DNA from: an uncultured Eubacteriales bacterium
GTDB lineage: Bacteria; Bacillota; Clostridia; Oscillospirales; RGIG7773
Reading direction: 5' to 3'
Assembly: GCA_934541205.1 (NCBI GenBank)
Contig: CAKTDK010000118.1
Location: 1 to 5,840, forward strand
DNA length: 5,840 nucleotides
The notes under the pieces are model-generated. The model was not told the DNA's origin. It was given only the letters and a program-made list of their open reading frames with translations, and did no database searches. A program made the translations under genes and the position numbers. Of this stretch, positions 1-3,751 are shown piece by piece (within the stretch, counting starts at the first letter, position 1; each line of letters starts with the position of its first letter).

Positions 1-6
1 ACTTTA

Positions 7-15
7 TGTTATATT
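7..15 (+). promoter_or_regulatory. Possible extended -10 element of a rightward promoter (antisense RNA)
   Basis: The plus strand reads TG-T-TATATT, an extended -10 motif (TGnTATAAT-like). Its -35 box would lie outside the window, so the promoter is only half visible. Initiation about 7 nt downstream would start an RNA near position 22, inside the sequence AGTAACAAAGAGA. That same sequence also begins the predicted minus-strand transcript at 222-210, so both promoters would feed into copies of the same 13-nt initial sequence. A lone -10 in AT-rich DNA is weak evidence; its placement opposite the toxin-like transcript and ahead of a plus-strand terminator is what raises it. Confidence 0.33.
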
Positions 16-54
16 AGTAACAAAGAGAGCAGCGTTTCGCGCACGGTTGCTCCC
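16..54 (-). terminator. Possible intrinsic terminator of the toxin-like transcript
   Basis: On the minus strand GGGAGCA (54-48) pairs with TGCTCTC (31-25) over 7 bp with one G-U. An inner GCG/CGC stem sits between them, with a 5-nt bulge, and the tail that follows reads TTTGTTACT. The U-tract is short and interrupted, so termination may be inefficient. This hairpin competes with the 5'-3' closing helix for the same bases, so the RNA could form one structure during termination and the other once complete. Confidence 0.35.
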
Positions 55-110
55 ACTTAATATTATTTATTTGATGAGAGAGCCGTCCGCTATGGGCGGT
101 TATTTCTTTT
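22..110 (+). ncRNA. Candidate antisense RNA (putative type I antitoxin), about 85-90 nt
   Basis: This RNA is inferred from an extended -10 at 7-15 and a terminator-like hairpin at 81-101 followed by a T-rich run. It would be fully complementary to the 3' untranslated part of the predicted minus-strand transcript and to the last codons of its small ORF (100-165). Its predicted fold is two hairpins. The 5' one is GAGCA (27-31) with TGCTC (48-52), enclosing a GCG-TTTC-GCG inner hairpin (32-41). The 3' one is the terminator. This resembles the general shape of small type I antitoxins: a recognition loop followed by a terminator. There is no ORF with a ribosome binding site on this strand. Both ends and the existence of the RNA are inference. 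Confidence 0.38.
81..110 (+). terminator. Rightward intrinsic terminator-like hairpin
   Basis: On the plus strand CCGTCC (83-88) pairs with GGGCGG (94-99) around a 5-nt loop, with one T-G wobble. The stem extends by G-T and A-T pairs to 81-101, and TTATTTCTTTTT follows. The wobble would be a C-A mismatch in a minus-strand RNA, so the hairpin favours plus-strand transcription. It overlaps the last codons and stop of the minus-strand small ORF. Confidence 0.5.
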
Positions 111-165
111 TAATGACTAATAAGGTCAATAAAATTATGTAAAATATAATTATTATATTCTCCAT
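100..165 (-). CDS. Putative small hydrophobic toxin peptide, 21 aa
   Basis: The ORF runs from ATG at 165 to TAA at 100-102. The peptide starts MENIIII, continues FYIILLTLLVI and ends KKK. It is one uninterrupted hydrophobic stretch of about 15 residues (positions 4-18) long enough to enter or nearly span a membrane, with a basic C-terminus. It is preceded by a very strong Shine-Dalgarno sequence (AAGGGGG, 8 nt before ATG), much better than expected by chance in AT-rich DNA. The ribosome binding site is held in a hairpin (171-193). Short hydrophobic peptides of this kind from structured mRNAs are typical of type I toxins (Ibs, Fst and AapA are architectural analogues; I see no sequence homology to any of them). 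The peptide could instead be a leader peptide, but nothing within the window follows it. Confidence 0.5.
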   Translation of the reverse strand: MENIIIIFYIILLTLLVIKKK

Positions 166-170
166 TTTAT

Positions 171-193
171 CAACCCCCTTTTTTAGGGAGTTG
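171..193 (-). promoter_or_regulatory. Hairpin sequestering the Shine-Dalgarno of the small ORF
   Basis: On the minus strand CAACTCCC (193-186) pairs with GGGGGTTG (178-171) over 8 bp around the 7-nt loop TAAAAAA. One pair is U-G, which would be an A-C mismatch on the other strand. The whole GGGGG core of the ribosome binding site is base-paired, and the stem ends 5 nt before the ATG at 165. Such 5' stem-loops hold down toxin translation in type I systems such as Fst. It might also respond to an external factor. Confidence 0.55.
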
Positions 194-227
194 GAAACAA
201 CCGTCGCCGTCTCTTTGTTACTTTTAT

Positions 228-256
228 ACTATATCATACATTTTTATCCATTTCAA
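228..256 (-). promoter_or_regulatory. Sigma-A-type promoter of the small structured transcript
   Basis: The -35 box is TTGAAA (256-251), followed by a 17-bp spacer and the -10 box TATAGT (233-228). A TG dinucleotide one base upstream of the -10 (236-235) makes it an extended -10. Each element deviates by one base from consensus and the spacing is ideal. The start site would be near 222-221, exactly where the 13-nt inverted repeat begins. The promoter lies just after the lipoprotein terminator (269-298), so this transcript is insulated from the genes to its right. Confidence 0.62.
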
Positions 257-268
257 CTTTTTTATAAT

Positions 269-298
269 AAAACCGCCTATCTTTTGATAAGCGGTTTT
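269..298 (-). terminator. Intrinsic terminator after the lipoprotein gene
   Basis: AAAACCGC and GCGGTTTT (269-276 and 291-298) form an 8-bp stem. It is extended by TATC/GATA around a 4-nt loop, giving a 13-bp helix with one G-U pair on the minus strand, followed by TTTTATTAT. It lies 4 bases past the lipoprotein stop codon. On the plus strand it has a C-A mismatch but also a T-run, so it may work in both directions. Confidence 0.78.
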
Positions 299-302
299 TT
301 AT

Positions 303-1100
303 TTAGTTTATTGCAATATTAAATTCGTATGGTTCTATTTCATGTTCATAATCAAAATTTGTTCCGTCTATTGTAATTTTAAAATCTGTCATTTCAATAG
401 CGGGGAAAGTAAGTATTCCTTCGGTTGTATTTCCTGATAATAAATTACTCTGTATTTCCTGATAATCAGCGTCATAATTATTTTCTTGTTCGTATTGTTT
501 ACCATTCTGTGATATTACACAGCTATGAGAATATATACTCATTTCTTTATCACCGTTATTTATAACCTTAACATATATCCTCGTTTCCTTTTCAGCAAAT
601 TCTACTTTTTCAATAATAACTTTGTATCCGTATTGGTCCTTTTCCATGTTTACTGAACATTCTTTTATTGTCGGACGTACAGCATCTTTATATGACATTT
701 TTTCTATTTTCCCTGCCACTATTCTCGGCGCTGTTATTTCTCCACCAAATCTATTCTCGCTTTTAAATTGGTCATAAACTTGCCCTAATACTTTTACATA
801 TTCGCCAGACTTAACATCAAAATTTTTATCACCATATAACACTATAGTATTTTTTTCAGCTTTCTCTGAATCAGCGAACATCTGAAAAGCAATACTATCA
901 TCATATACTTCAGGCTCTGAAAATACTTTACCTTTTAACTCAACCCATTGATTTTTATACTTATCGGCAGATGTAAAAATTAAATCAATTTCATCTGTAG
1001 GAACCCAAACCATTTCATCCGTAGTTTCTTCACCCTTGCCGCACCCGGAAAAAGATAAAAGAACAACAATAAACATTAAAATAGATACCGCTTTTTTCAT
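303..1100 (-). CDS. Predicted surface lipoprotein, phage-borne (moron-like), 265 aa
   Basis: The protein begins MKKAVSILMF with a hydrophobic core and a lipobox ending FSGC, so Cys20 (G19-C20) should be lipidated after signal peptidase II cleavage and the protein anchored outside the cell membrane. Phe at -3 is less usual. Residues about 45-135 look like a small OB-fold-type beta domain (W-V-E-L-K-G-K-V ... Y-V-K-V-L-G-Q-V). Residues about 150-250 resemble DUF4352-like immunoglobulin-type domains of Firmicute lipoproteins (V-K-V-I-N-N-G-D-K motif). I chose ATG at 1100: GGGAG lies 9 nt upstream, whereas the in-frame TTG at 1109 directly abuts it. The gene has its own promoter and terminator and interrupts the chaperone-to-tape-measure order, typical of a moron. 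A role in superinfection exclusion or host surface change is inference. Confidence 0.82.
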   Translation of the reverse strand: MKKAVSILMFIVVLLSFSGCGKGEETTDEMVWVPTDEIDLIFTSADKYKNQWVELKGKVFSEPEVYDDSIAFQMFADSEKAEKNTIVLYGDKNFDVKSGEYVKVLGQVYDQFKSENRFGGEITAPRIVAGKIEKMSYKDAVRPTIKECSVNMEKDQYGYKVIIEKVEFAEKETRIYVKVINNGDKEMSIYSHSCVISQNGKQYEQENNYDADYQEIQSNLLSGNTTEGILTFPAIEMTDFKITIDGTNFDYEHEIEPYEFNIAIN

Positions 1101-1135
1101 ATTAACCAACTCCCATATTTATAATTTACAGGAAT

Positions 1136-1165
1136 ATAATAACATAAAATGAATTATTATGTCAA
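1136..1165 (-). promoter_or_regulatory. Dedicated promoter of the lipoprotein gene
   Basis: A perfect -35 box TTGACA (1165-1160), an 18-bp spacer, and TATTAT (1141-1136) with an upstream TG (1144-1143) form a near-consensus extended -10 promoter. The -35 overlaps the stop codon of the tail chaperone reading frame (1162-1164). The predicted start near 1129 leaves about a 30-nt leader before the ATG. It suggests expression independent of the late tail operon, for example in the lysogen. Confidence 0.65.
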
Positions 1166-1434
1166 TTCTTACTGAATTTTTCTCTTAATTTTTTTCTGTC
1201 AGGCTCGGTTTGCGTTATTCTCCAAGCGTTTTCTAAATATTCTCTGCCTTTTTCAGTAGAATTTAGCTTATATATCACTGCATCACGCAGTAATATTAAA
1301 AATTCAACATAATTTAATTCCTGTATCTCAAAATATGAAAGGTTTGTATAATCAATAACAAATTTTTCTTCATGCGAATATATATCATAGCCCATATTAT
1401 CATCATCTGTATTAGGATAATATGGGATTTTTAG
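1162..1434 (-). CDS. Tail assembly chaperone, frameshift-encoded C-terminal part (gpT-like)
   Basis: This frame is the -1 continuation of the gpG-like gene. After slippage on CCCAAAC it reads L-K-I-P-Y-Y from 1434 without a stop to 1162, adding 90 residues for a fusion of 187. An ATG at 1395 would give a stand-alone 77-residue ORF, but it lacks a good Shine-Dalgarno sequence and lies in the 3' arm of the frameshift stem-loop, so independent initiation is unlikely. The residues around F-E-I-Q-E-L-N-Y and the end T-E-P-D-R-K-K-L-R-E-K-F resemble the second chaperone frame of Clostridia siphophages. In lambda the gpGT fusion helps recruit tail tube protein to the tape measure during tail assembly; it is absent from the finished virion. 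Confidence 0.75.
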   Translation of the reverse strand, partial: LKIPYYPNTDDDNMGYDIYSHEEKFVIDYTNLSYFEIQELNYVEFLILLRDAVIYKLNSTEKGREYLENAWRITQTEPDRKKLREKFSKN

Positions 1435-1440
1435 TTTGGG
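1391..1440 (-). promoter_or_regulatory. Programmed -1 ribosomal frameshift signal (slippery site plus stem-loop)
   Basis: The end of the gpG-like frame reads GAC CCA AAC TAA. The heptamer C CCA AAC (1440-1434) fits X XXY YYZ in the zero frame and can re-pair as CCC AAA. A 7-nt spacer (1433-1427) separates it from a perfect 11-bp stem: CCCATATTATC (1426-1416) with GATAATATGGG (1401-1391) around a 14-nt loop. Heptamer, phase, spacing, stem and an open -1 frame all agree. Confidence 0.85.
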
Positions 1441-1724
1441 TCTTTTCTAATTTGCGCCATCCAACCAAAATATTCTATATAAATAAGCTCCATATCATCA
1501 ACGGTCAGATTGTCATATATCCATTTTTTCGTAAACTTCCTTTTTTCTTTATTCTTATTTAAAATTTCTATTATAATATCCAAAATTTCCTCATTTGTAG
1601 GATTATTAGATGTTTCATCAAATTTCTTTATTAATTTAAGTTTACACGGCTCTATGTTAATAATAGAGCCGTCTACAAACCTTATCGGGAAATATCTTTT
1701 TTTAACGATTGATAAGTCAAGCAT
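1431..1724 (-). CDS. Tail assembly chaperone (gpG-like), 97 aa
   Basis: This small acidic/basic helical protein lies directly after the major tail protein, the usual place of the tail assembly chaperone. The ATG at 1724 follows a strong AAGGAG 8 nt upstream that overlaps the stop codon of the major tail gene. It ends at TAA 1431-1433, directly after the slippery heptamer, so most ribosomes make this 97-residue form and a fraction make the 187-residue fusion. The ratio of the two forms matters for tail assembly in lambda-type phages. Early in the gene (1646-1672) there is a perfect 10-bp inverted repeat. The assignment relies on position, size and the frameshift rather than on a recognisable sequence signature. 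Confidence 0.78.
   Translation of the reverse strand: MLDLSIVKKRYFPIRFVDGSIINIEPCKLKLIKKFDETSNNPTNEEILDIIIEILNKNKEKRKFTKKWIYDNLTVDDMELIYIEYFGWMAQIRKDPN
1646..1672. repeat. Perfect 10-bp hairpin inside the tail chaperone gene
   Basis: ACGGCTCTAT (1646-1655) and ATAGAGCCGT (1663-1672) are exact complements around a 7-nt loop. The hairpin lies about 50 nt into the gpG-like coding region and 65 nt past the major tail protein stop. No T-run follows on the minus strand, so it is not an obvious terminator. It could protect the 3' end of a processed major tail mRNA or slow ribosomes, or be coincidental. Confidence 0.6.
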
Positions 1725-1736
1725 ATTTCTTTCTCC

Positions 1737-2276
1737 TTATTCAGCAGCAGTTATAATTTCTTCTTCATAGACAACAAGAGTTCCCTCTGTATCATGCGGC
1801 AATGCCTTAAATTCTGCGTCTACAATGGTTTCTTTATCTTTTGCAAAAGCAAGAGTAAATCCGCTTTCATTATGTCCCGCTATAGTAATTCTTACATCTC
1901 CGTCAACTTTATCCTCGTGAAGAAAACGAATCAAATATTGTTTTCCATTTTGATTGCCAACTCCGCCTATTTTAACCGTCTTTTTACCGGCAGTTGAGGT
2001 TGTTTTAGCAGTTGAACAAATTTTAGCAAGCAAATCACCTATTTTAGTTAATATTCCTGTCTTAAGCGTTACCTCTTCATCTGTTAATATTGTTTTCTGC
2101 ACCAAACCATCATCTGATTTAGCGGTGTAATATGTAGGCTTATATTCAAGAGATGCGCCGCCTGATACTTTTCCTGCCAAATTTCCTTCTGTTTCGATAG
2201 TAGCATCTTCCGGTATAGTAGTTCCGGTATACTCCATCATGTATATTTTTCCGCTTCCAAGTATAATTTTTTCCAT
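1737..2276 (-). CDS. Major tail (tube) protein, 179 aa
   Basis: This subunit of the non-contractile tail tube polymerises as stacked hexamers through which DNA passes. The length, the position between the tail terminator-like gene and the chaperone pair, and the sequence pattern fit small major tail proteins of Firmicute siphophages: an N-terminal strand region (residues 1-35), then G-G-A-S-L-E-Y-K-P-T around residue 40, and a C-terminal beta-rich half with G-V-G-N-Q-N-G-K-Q-Y-L-I-R-F and G-F-T-L-A-F. There are no cysteines except one near residue 86, and no signal peptide. The ATG at 2276 has AAAGGAG 8 nt upstream, lying within the last codons of the preceding gene, so translation is probably coupled. 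Expected to be among the most abundant late products. Confidence 0.85.
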   Translation of the reverse strand: MEKIILGSGKIYMMEYTGTTIPEDATIETEGNLAGKVSGGASLEYKPTYYTAKSDDGLVQKTILTDEEVTLKTGILTKIGDLLAKICSTAKTTSTAGKKTVKIGGVGNQNGKQYLIRFLHEDKVDGDVRITIAGHNESGFTLAFAKDKETIVDAEFKALPHDTEGTLVVYEEEIITAAE

Positions 2277-2278
2277 GT

Positions 2279-2599
2279 TTATTTCTCCTTTGTAATAAAA
2301 TTAAAAGAATACACTATCATAAATGTTTTTTCATCTGATATTAGATATTCTTCTTTTTCAAAATGTGTAAAACCTAAAATTTCTTCCAAGTTTTTTTCTA
2401 ATTTAATGTCTTTGCCTTTTGTATACAGTTCAATAAAAATTTCACCCTCGGTGATTTCGTTTGAAAAATCACTTCCTCGGTGATTTTCACTATTGCAGTA
2501 ATAAGCAATATATGGAGGACTTGCTTTCTTATTTGATACCCTATAAAACACCGGAATATCTAATAAATTAAGTTTCTTATATAATTCTGATAAATTCAT
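2279..2599 (-). CDS. Tail terminator / tail completion-like protein, 106 aa
   Basis: This small protein between the gp10-like gene and the major tail protein occupies the slot of the tail terminator (lambda gpU, SPP1 gp17), which caps the tube and docks it to the head. The sequence pattern Y-K-K-L-N ... P-P-Y-I-A-Y-Y ... E-I-F-I-E-L-Y-T-K-G-K-D ... E-Y-L-I-S-D-E-K-T-F is typical of these alternating beta/alpha proteins in Clostridia phages. The ATG overlaps the gp10-like stop as ATGA (2596-2599), and GAGG sits 8 nt upstream, consistent with translational coupling. Family assignment comes from pattern and synteny, so it is less certain than for the capsid genes. Confidence 0.72.
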   Translation of the reverse strand: MNLSELYKKLNLLDIPVFYRVSNKKASPPYIAYYCNSENHRGSDFSNEITEGEIFIELYTKGKDIKLEKNLEEILGFTHFEKEEYLISDEKTFMIVYSFNFITKEK

Positions 2600-2973
2600 T
2601 TTTTAAACCTCAATCCTGCCACTATATCAACACACAAATCATAAAATCTGTCTGAAAGTCTTTTTCCATTCGCTTCAATATGCGGATGTCCCGGCACTCT
2701 CCCTTTATGATTTGATTTAAGGTGTCCTTTTTCAAGAGGATAAGTAAGTTCTGGCTTTTTACTGTTATACACAACACATCCATGTCCTTTTTTCTTTCGT
2801 TTCCAGCCTTTTCTATACTCTCCGGTATTAACGGGACTATCCTCTTTAATATCTTGTAAACACTCTTTTGAACACATATCAGCGGCAATTTCAACATTCT
2901 CATTTATATCAGCAACATATCCGTTAAGAATTAACATTAATTCTTCGGTCATATTCTCCGGTTTTATATCCAT
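2596..2973 (-). CDS. HK97 gp10-like head-tail (neck) protein, 125 aa
   Basis: Proteins of this family act at the head-tail interface of siphophages. Hallmarks seen here are S-P-V-N-T-G at residues 46-51 followed by Y-R-K-G-W, the segment P-E-L-T-Y-P-L-E-K-G-H (74-84), and a C-terminal P-G-H-P-H-I (94-99). I chose ATG at 2973 because AGAGGTG lies just upstream. The in-frame ATG at 2991 would put that Shine-Dalgarno inside the gene and overlap the head closure gene; it would add six residues. With the chosen start the gap to the previous stop is 2 bp. The end overlaps the next start as ATGA. Confidence 0.85.
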   Translation of the reverse strand: MDIKPENMTEELMLILNGYVADINENVEIAADMCSKECLQDIKEDSPVNTGEYRKGWKRKKKGHGCVVYNSKKPELTYPLEKGHLKSNHKGRVPGHPHIEANGKRLSDRFYDLCVDIVAGLRFKK

Positions 2974-2975
2974 AA

Positions 2976-3299
2976 CTACACCTCTTTGCATACCGCCTTA
3001 ATCTTGACAACCCTGTTCCTGTACTCAACATTATCAACGCTTTTGATTTCATACGGAACACCGTTAAATACAATCCTGTAATCAGTCAAATTCAGTTCAT
3101 CCAAAGCCTTAAACCAACGCATAGTAAATGTAATTGTATTCTCCTGATTATAGGCTGCCGCCGCATAATATTCCGCACCGTATAAGCTGTTGATATACGC
3201 ATAAACAATATATAAATCAGTCCATGATATATCTTCGTTACCTATTTCATCTTGAGTAATAGTCTGTTTTTGTATAGTGATTTTATTATTAAAAGTCAT
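2976..3299 (-). CDS. Head closure protein (SPP1 gp16-like head-tail adaptor), 107 aa
   Basis: This beta-barrel protein closes the portal channel after DNA packaging and forms the surface to which the tail attaches. The sequence fits the head-tail joining family (Pfam PF05521): N-terminal N-N-K-I-T-I-Q-K-Q with D-E-I-G-N-E-D and W-T-D-L-Y-I-V-Y-A-Y-I, then a G-A-E-Y-Y-A-A loop and the typical Y-R-I-V-F-N-G-V-P-Y-E-I-K-S-V-D ... Y-R-N-R-V-V-K-I-K-A end. Size is normal. The ATG at 3299 has AGGTGG 4 nt upstream, partly overlapping the stop codon of the connector gene 8 bp away. Confidence 0.87.
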   Translation of the reverse strand: MTFNNKITIQKQTITQDEIGNEDISWTDLYIVYAYINSLYGAEYYAAAAYNQENTITFTMRWFKALDELNLTDYRIVFNGVPYEIKSVDNVEYRNRVVKIKAVCKEV

Positions 3300-3307
3300 A
3301 AAACCAC

Positions 3308-3589
3308 CTACCCTATATTGTTTTTTGAATACATTGATAAAATTGTCTGTACAGACGGATTTAAGGTATCACGACTTACCGTATAATCACGATTAAAGGA
3401 CATATCATTGATTAAAACCAAATAAGCAAGGGTTAGATCTTCATGCTCATTAATTTCATCTTTTGTAAGTCCTGTATAGCCTATGATAAACGCTAATGCC
3501 GAAGCCTTATACAAATCCAAATTGCCTATATCCTGTGTTATTCCGCAGTATTCTATTATGTTTTCATCTTTTACATCGCTTATTTTCAT
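3308..3589 (-). CDS. Head-tail connector protein (HK97 gp6 / SPP1 gp15-like), 93 aa
   Basis: Dodecameric connectors of this type bind under the portal and are the first head completion protein. The predicted helical protein matches the family by Y-C-G-I (14-17), the segment A-S-A-L-A-F-I-I-G-Y-T-G-L-T (29-42), a helix D-L-T-L-A-Y-L-V-L-I-N-D-M, and the closing L-N-P-S-V-Q-T-I-L-S-M-Y. It lies between the capsid and the head closure gene, as usual. The start at 3589 overlaps the upstream small ORF by 26 bp in another frame, so its translation is probably coupled to that ORF; only a modest GGTGA precedes it. Confidence 0.85.
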   Translation of the reverse strand: MKISDVKDENIIEYCGITQDIGNLDLYKASALAFIIGYTGLTKDEINEHEDLTLAYLVLINDMSFNRDYTVSRDTLNPSVQTILSMYSKNNIG

Positions 3590-3740
3590 CAGGCTTCACC
3601 GCCTTTTTTTCTGCTTTAACTTCTTCAACATAACCAGCTCTCAAGAGGTCATTTAAGACCTCTTTTTCGCTGATTTCGCCAACCTCTCCGGCTGACATCG
3701 TTATAATTCCGCTAAAGCTTACAAGTGCTTTAACTCTCAT
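3564..3740 (-). CDS. Small head-region protein of unknown function, 58 aa
   Basis: The ORF starts MRVKALVSFSG, has M-S-A-G-E-V-G-E-I-S-E-K-E-V (15-28), then L-L-R-A-G-Y-V-E-E-V (32-41), and ends in a lysine-rich tail. It begins 11 bp after the capsid stop with GAGGTG 5 nt before ATG at 3740, and ends inside the connector gene. The pattern, a short beta domain plus an A-G-Y-V-E-E motif and charged tail, recurs in small proteins encoded after the capsid gene in Firmicute phages. No function can be given; its position fits a minor head protein or translational coupling ORF. A perfect 8-bp inverted repeat lies inside it (3643-3664). Confidence 0.75.
   Translation of the reverse strand: MRVKALVSFSGIITMSAGEVGEISEKEVLNDLLRAGYVEEVKAEKKAVKPDENKRCKR
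3643..3664. repeat. Perfect 8-bp hairpin inside the small ORF after the capsid gene
   Basis: AAGAGGTC (3643-3650) and GACCTCTT (3657-3664) are exact complements around a 6-nt loop, about 90 nt downstream of the capsid stop. On the plus strand four more T residues follow, so it could also stop antisense transcription. In the minus-strand mRNA it may act as a 3' stabiliser for capsid mRNA; that is inference. Confidence 0.55.
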
Positions 3741-3751
3741 ATTTCACCTCA

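Larger units (their letters stand above)
16..222 (-). ncRNA. Predicted ~205-nt structured mRNA encoding a small hydrophobic peptide (putative type I toxin mRNA)
   Basis: Transcription from the promoter at 228-256 would start around 222-221 and could end at the hairpin/T-rich tail at 16-54. The first 30 nt (222-193) can pair with the last 39 nt (16-54) in three helices. They are 13 bp (222-210 with 16-28), 5 bp (209-205 with 30-34) and 12 bp (204-193 with 43-54), separated by a 1-nt and an 8-nt bulge. Three pairs are G-U on this strand; they would be A-C mismatches in a plus-strand RNA, so the pairing belongs to the minus-strand transcript. Closing the 5' end onto the 3' end is a known way to keep type I toxin mRNAs (hok, AapA) translationally silent. 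The hydrophobic 21-residue ORF sits in the middle with its ribosome binding site in a further hairpin. Confidence 0.45.
16..222. repeat. Imperfect inverted repeat with a perfect 13-bp core (arms 16-54 and 193-222)
   Basis: AGTAACAAAGAGA at 16-28 is repeated exactly in inverted orientation at 210-222. Partial complementarity continues inward: CGGTTG at 198-203 of the minus strand matches CAACCG at 44-49. The arms enclose about 138 bp. I read this as the folding information of the RNA listed separately, because the deviations are G-U tolerant on one strand only. The alternative is terminal inverted repeats of a miniature transposable element, but I see no clear target-site duplication flanking the arms. 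Confidence 0.75.

Noticed and set aside
145..150. TATAAT on the plus strand as a second antisense promoter opposite the small ORF
   Set aside because: No acceptable -35 box 16-18 bp upstream, and the hexamer is simply the complement of isoleucine codons in the AT-rich ORF.
16..222. Miniature inverted-repeat transposable element with terminal repeats at 16-54 and 193-222
   Set aside because: No convincing target-site duplication, a functional-looking promoter placed exactly at one arm, and deviations between arms that preserve G-U pairing on one strand argue for an RNA fold. It is not fully excluded; finding dispersed copies would revive it.
1162..1395. Reading the second chaperone frame as a separately initiated 77-residue gene
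   Set aside because: The ATG at 1395 lies in a perfect stem and lacks a Shine-Dalgarno; the frame is open back to the slippery heptamer, so a frameshift product explains it better.
1510..1997. Two plus-strand open frames opposite the tail chaperone and major tail protein genes
   Set aside because: They are antisense shadows of well-supported minus-strand genes, with compositions rich in S, F, I and N and no ribosome binding sites.
2446..2486. A 12-bp direct repeat (CCTCGGTGATTT at 2446-2457 and 2475-2486) with a complementary AAATCAC between the copies
   Set aside because: It falls within a continuous coding frame of the tail terminator-like gene, its units are short, and there are only two copies, so chance or a small local duplication is enough.
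2622..2903. A 93-codon open frame on the minus strand inside the gp10-like gene
   Set aside because: It lies in another frame of a gene with clear family motifs, has no ribosome binding site and reads as a basic, low-complexity sequence typical of an out-of-frame shadow.
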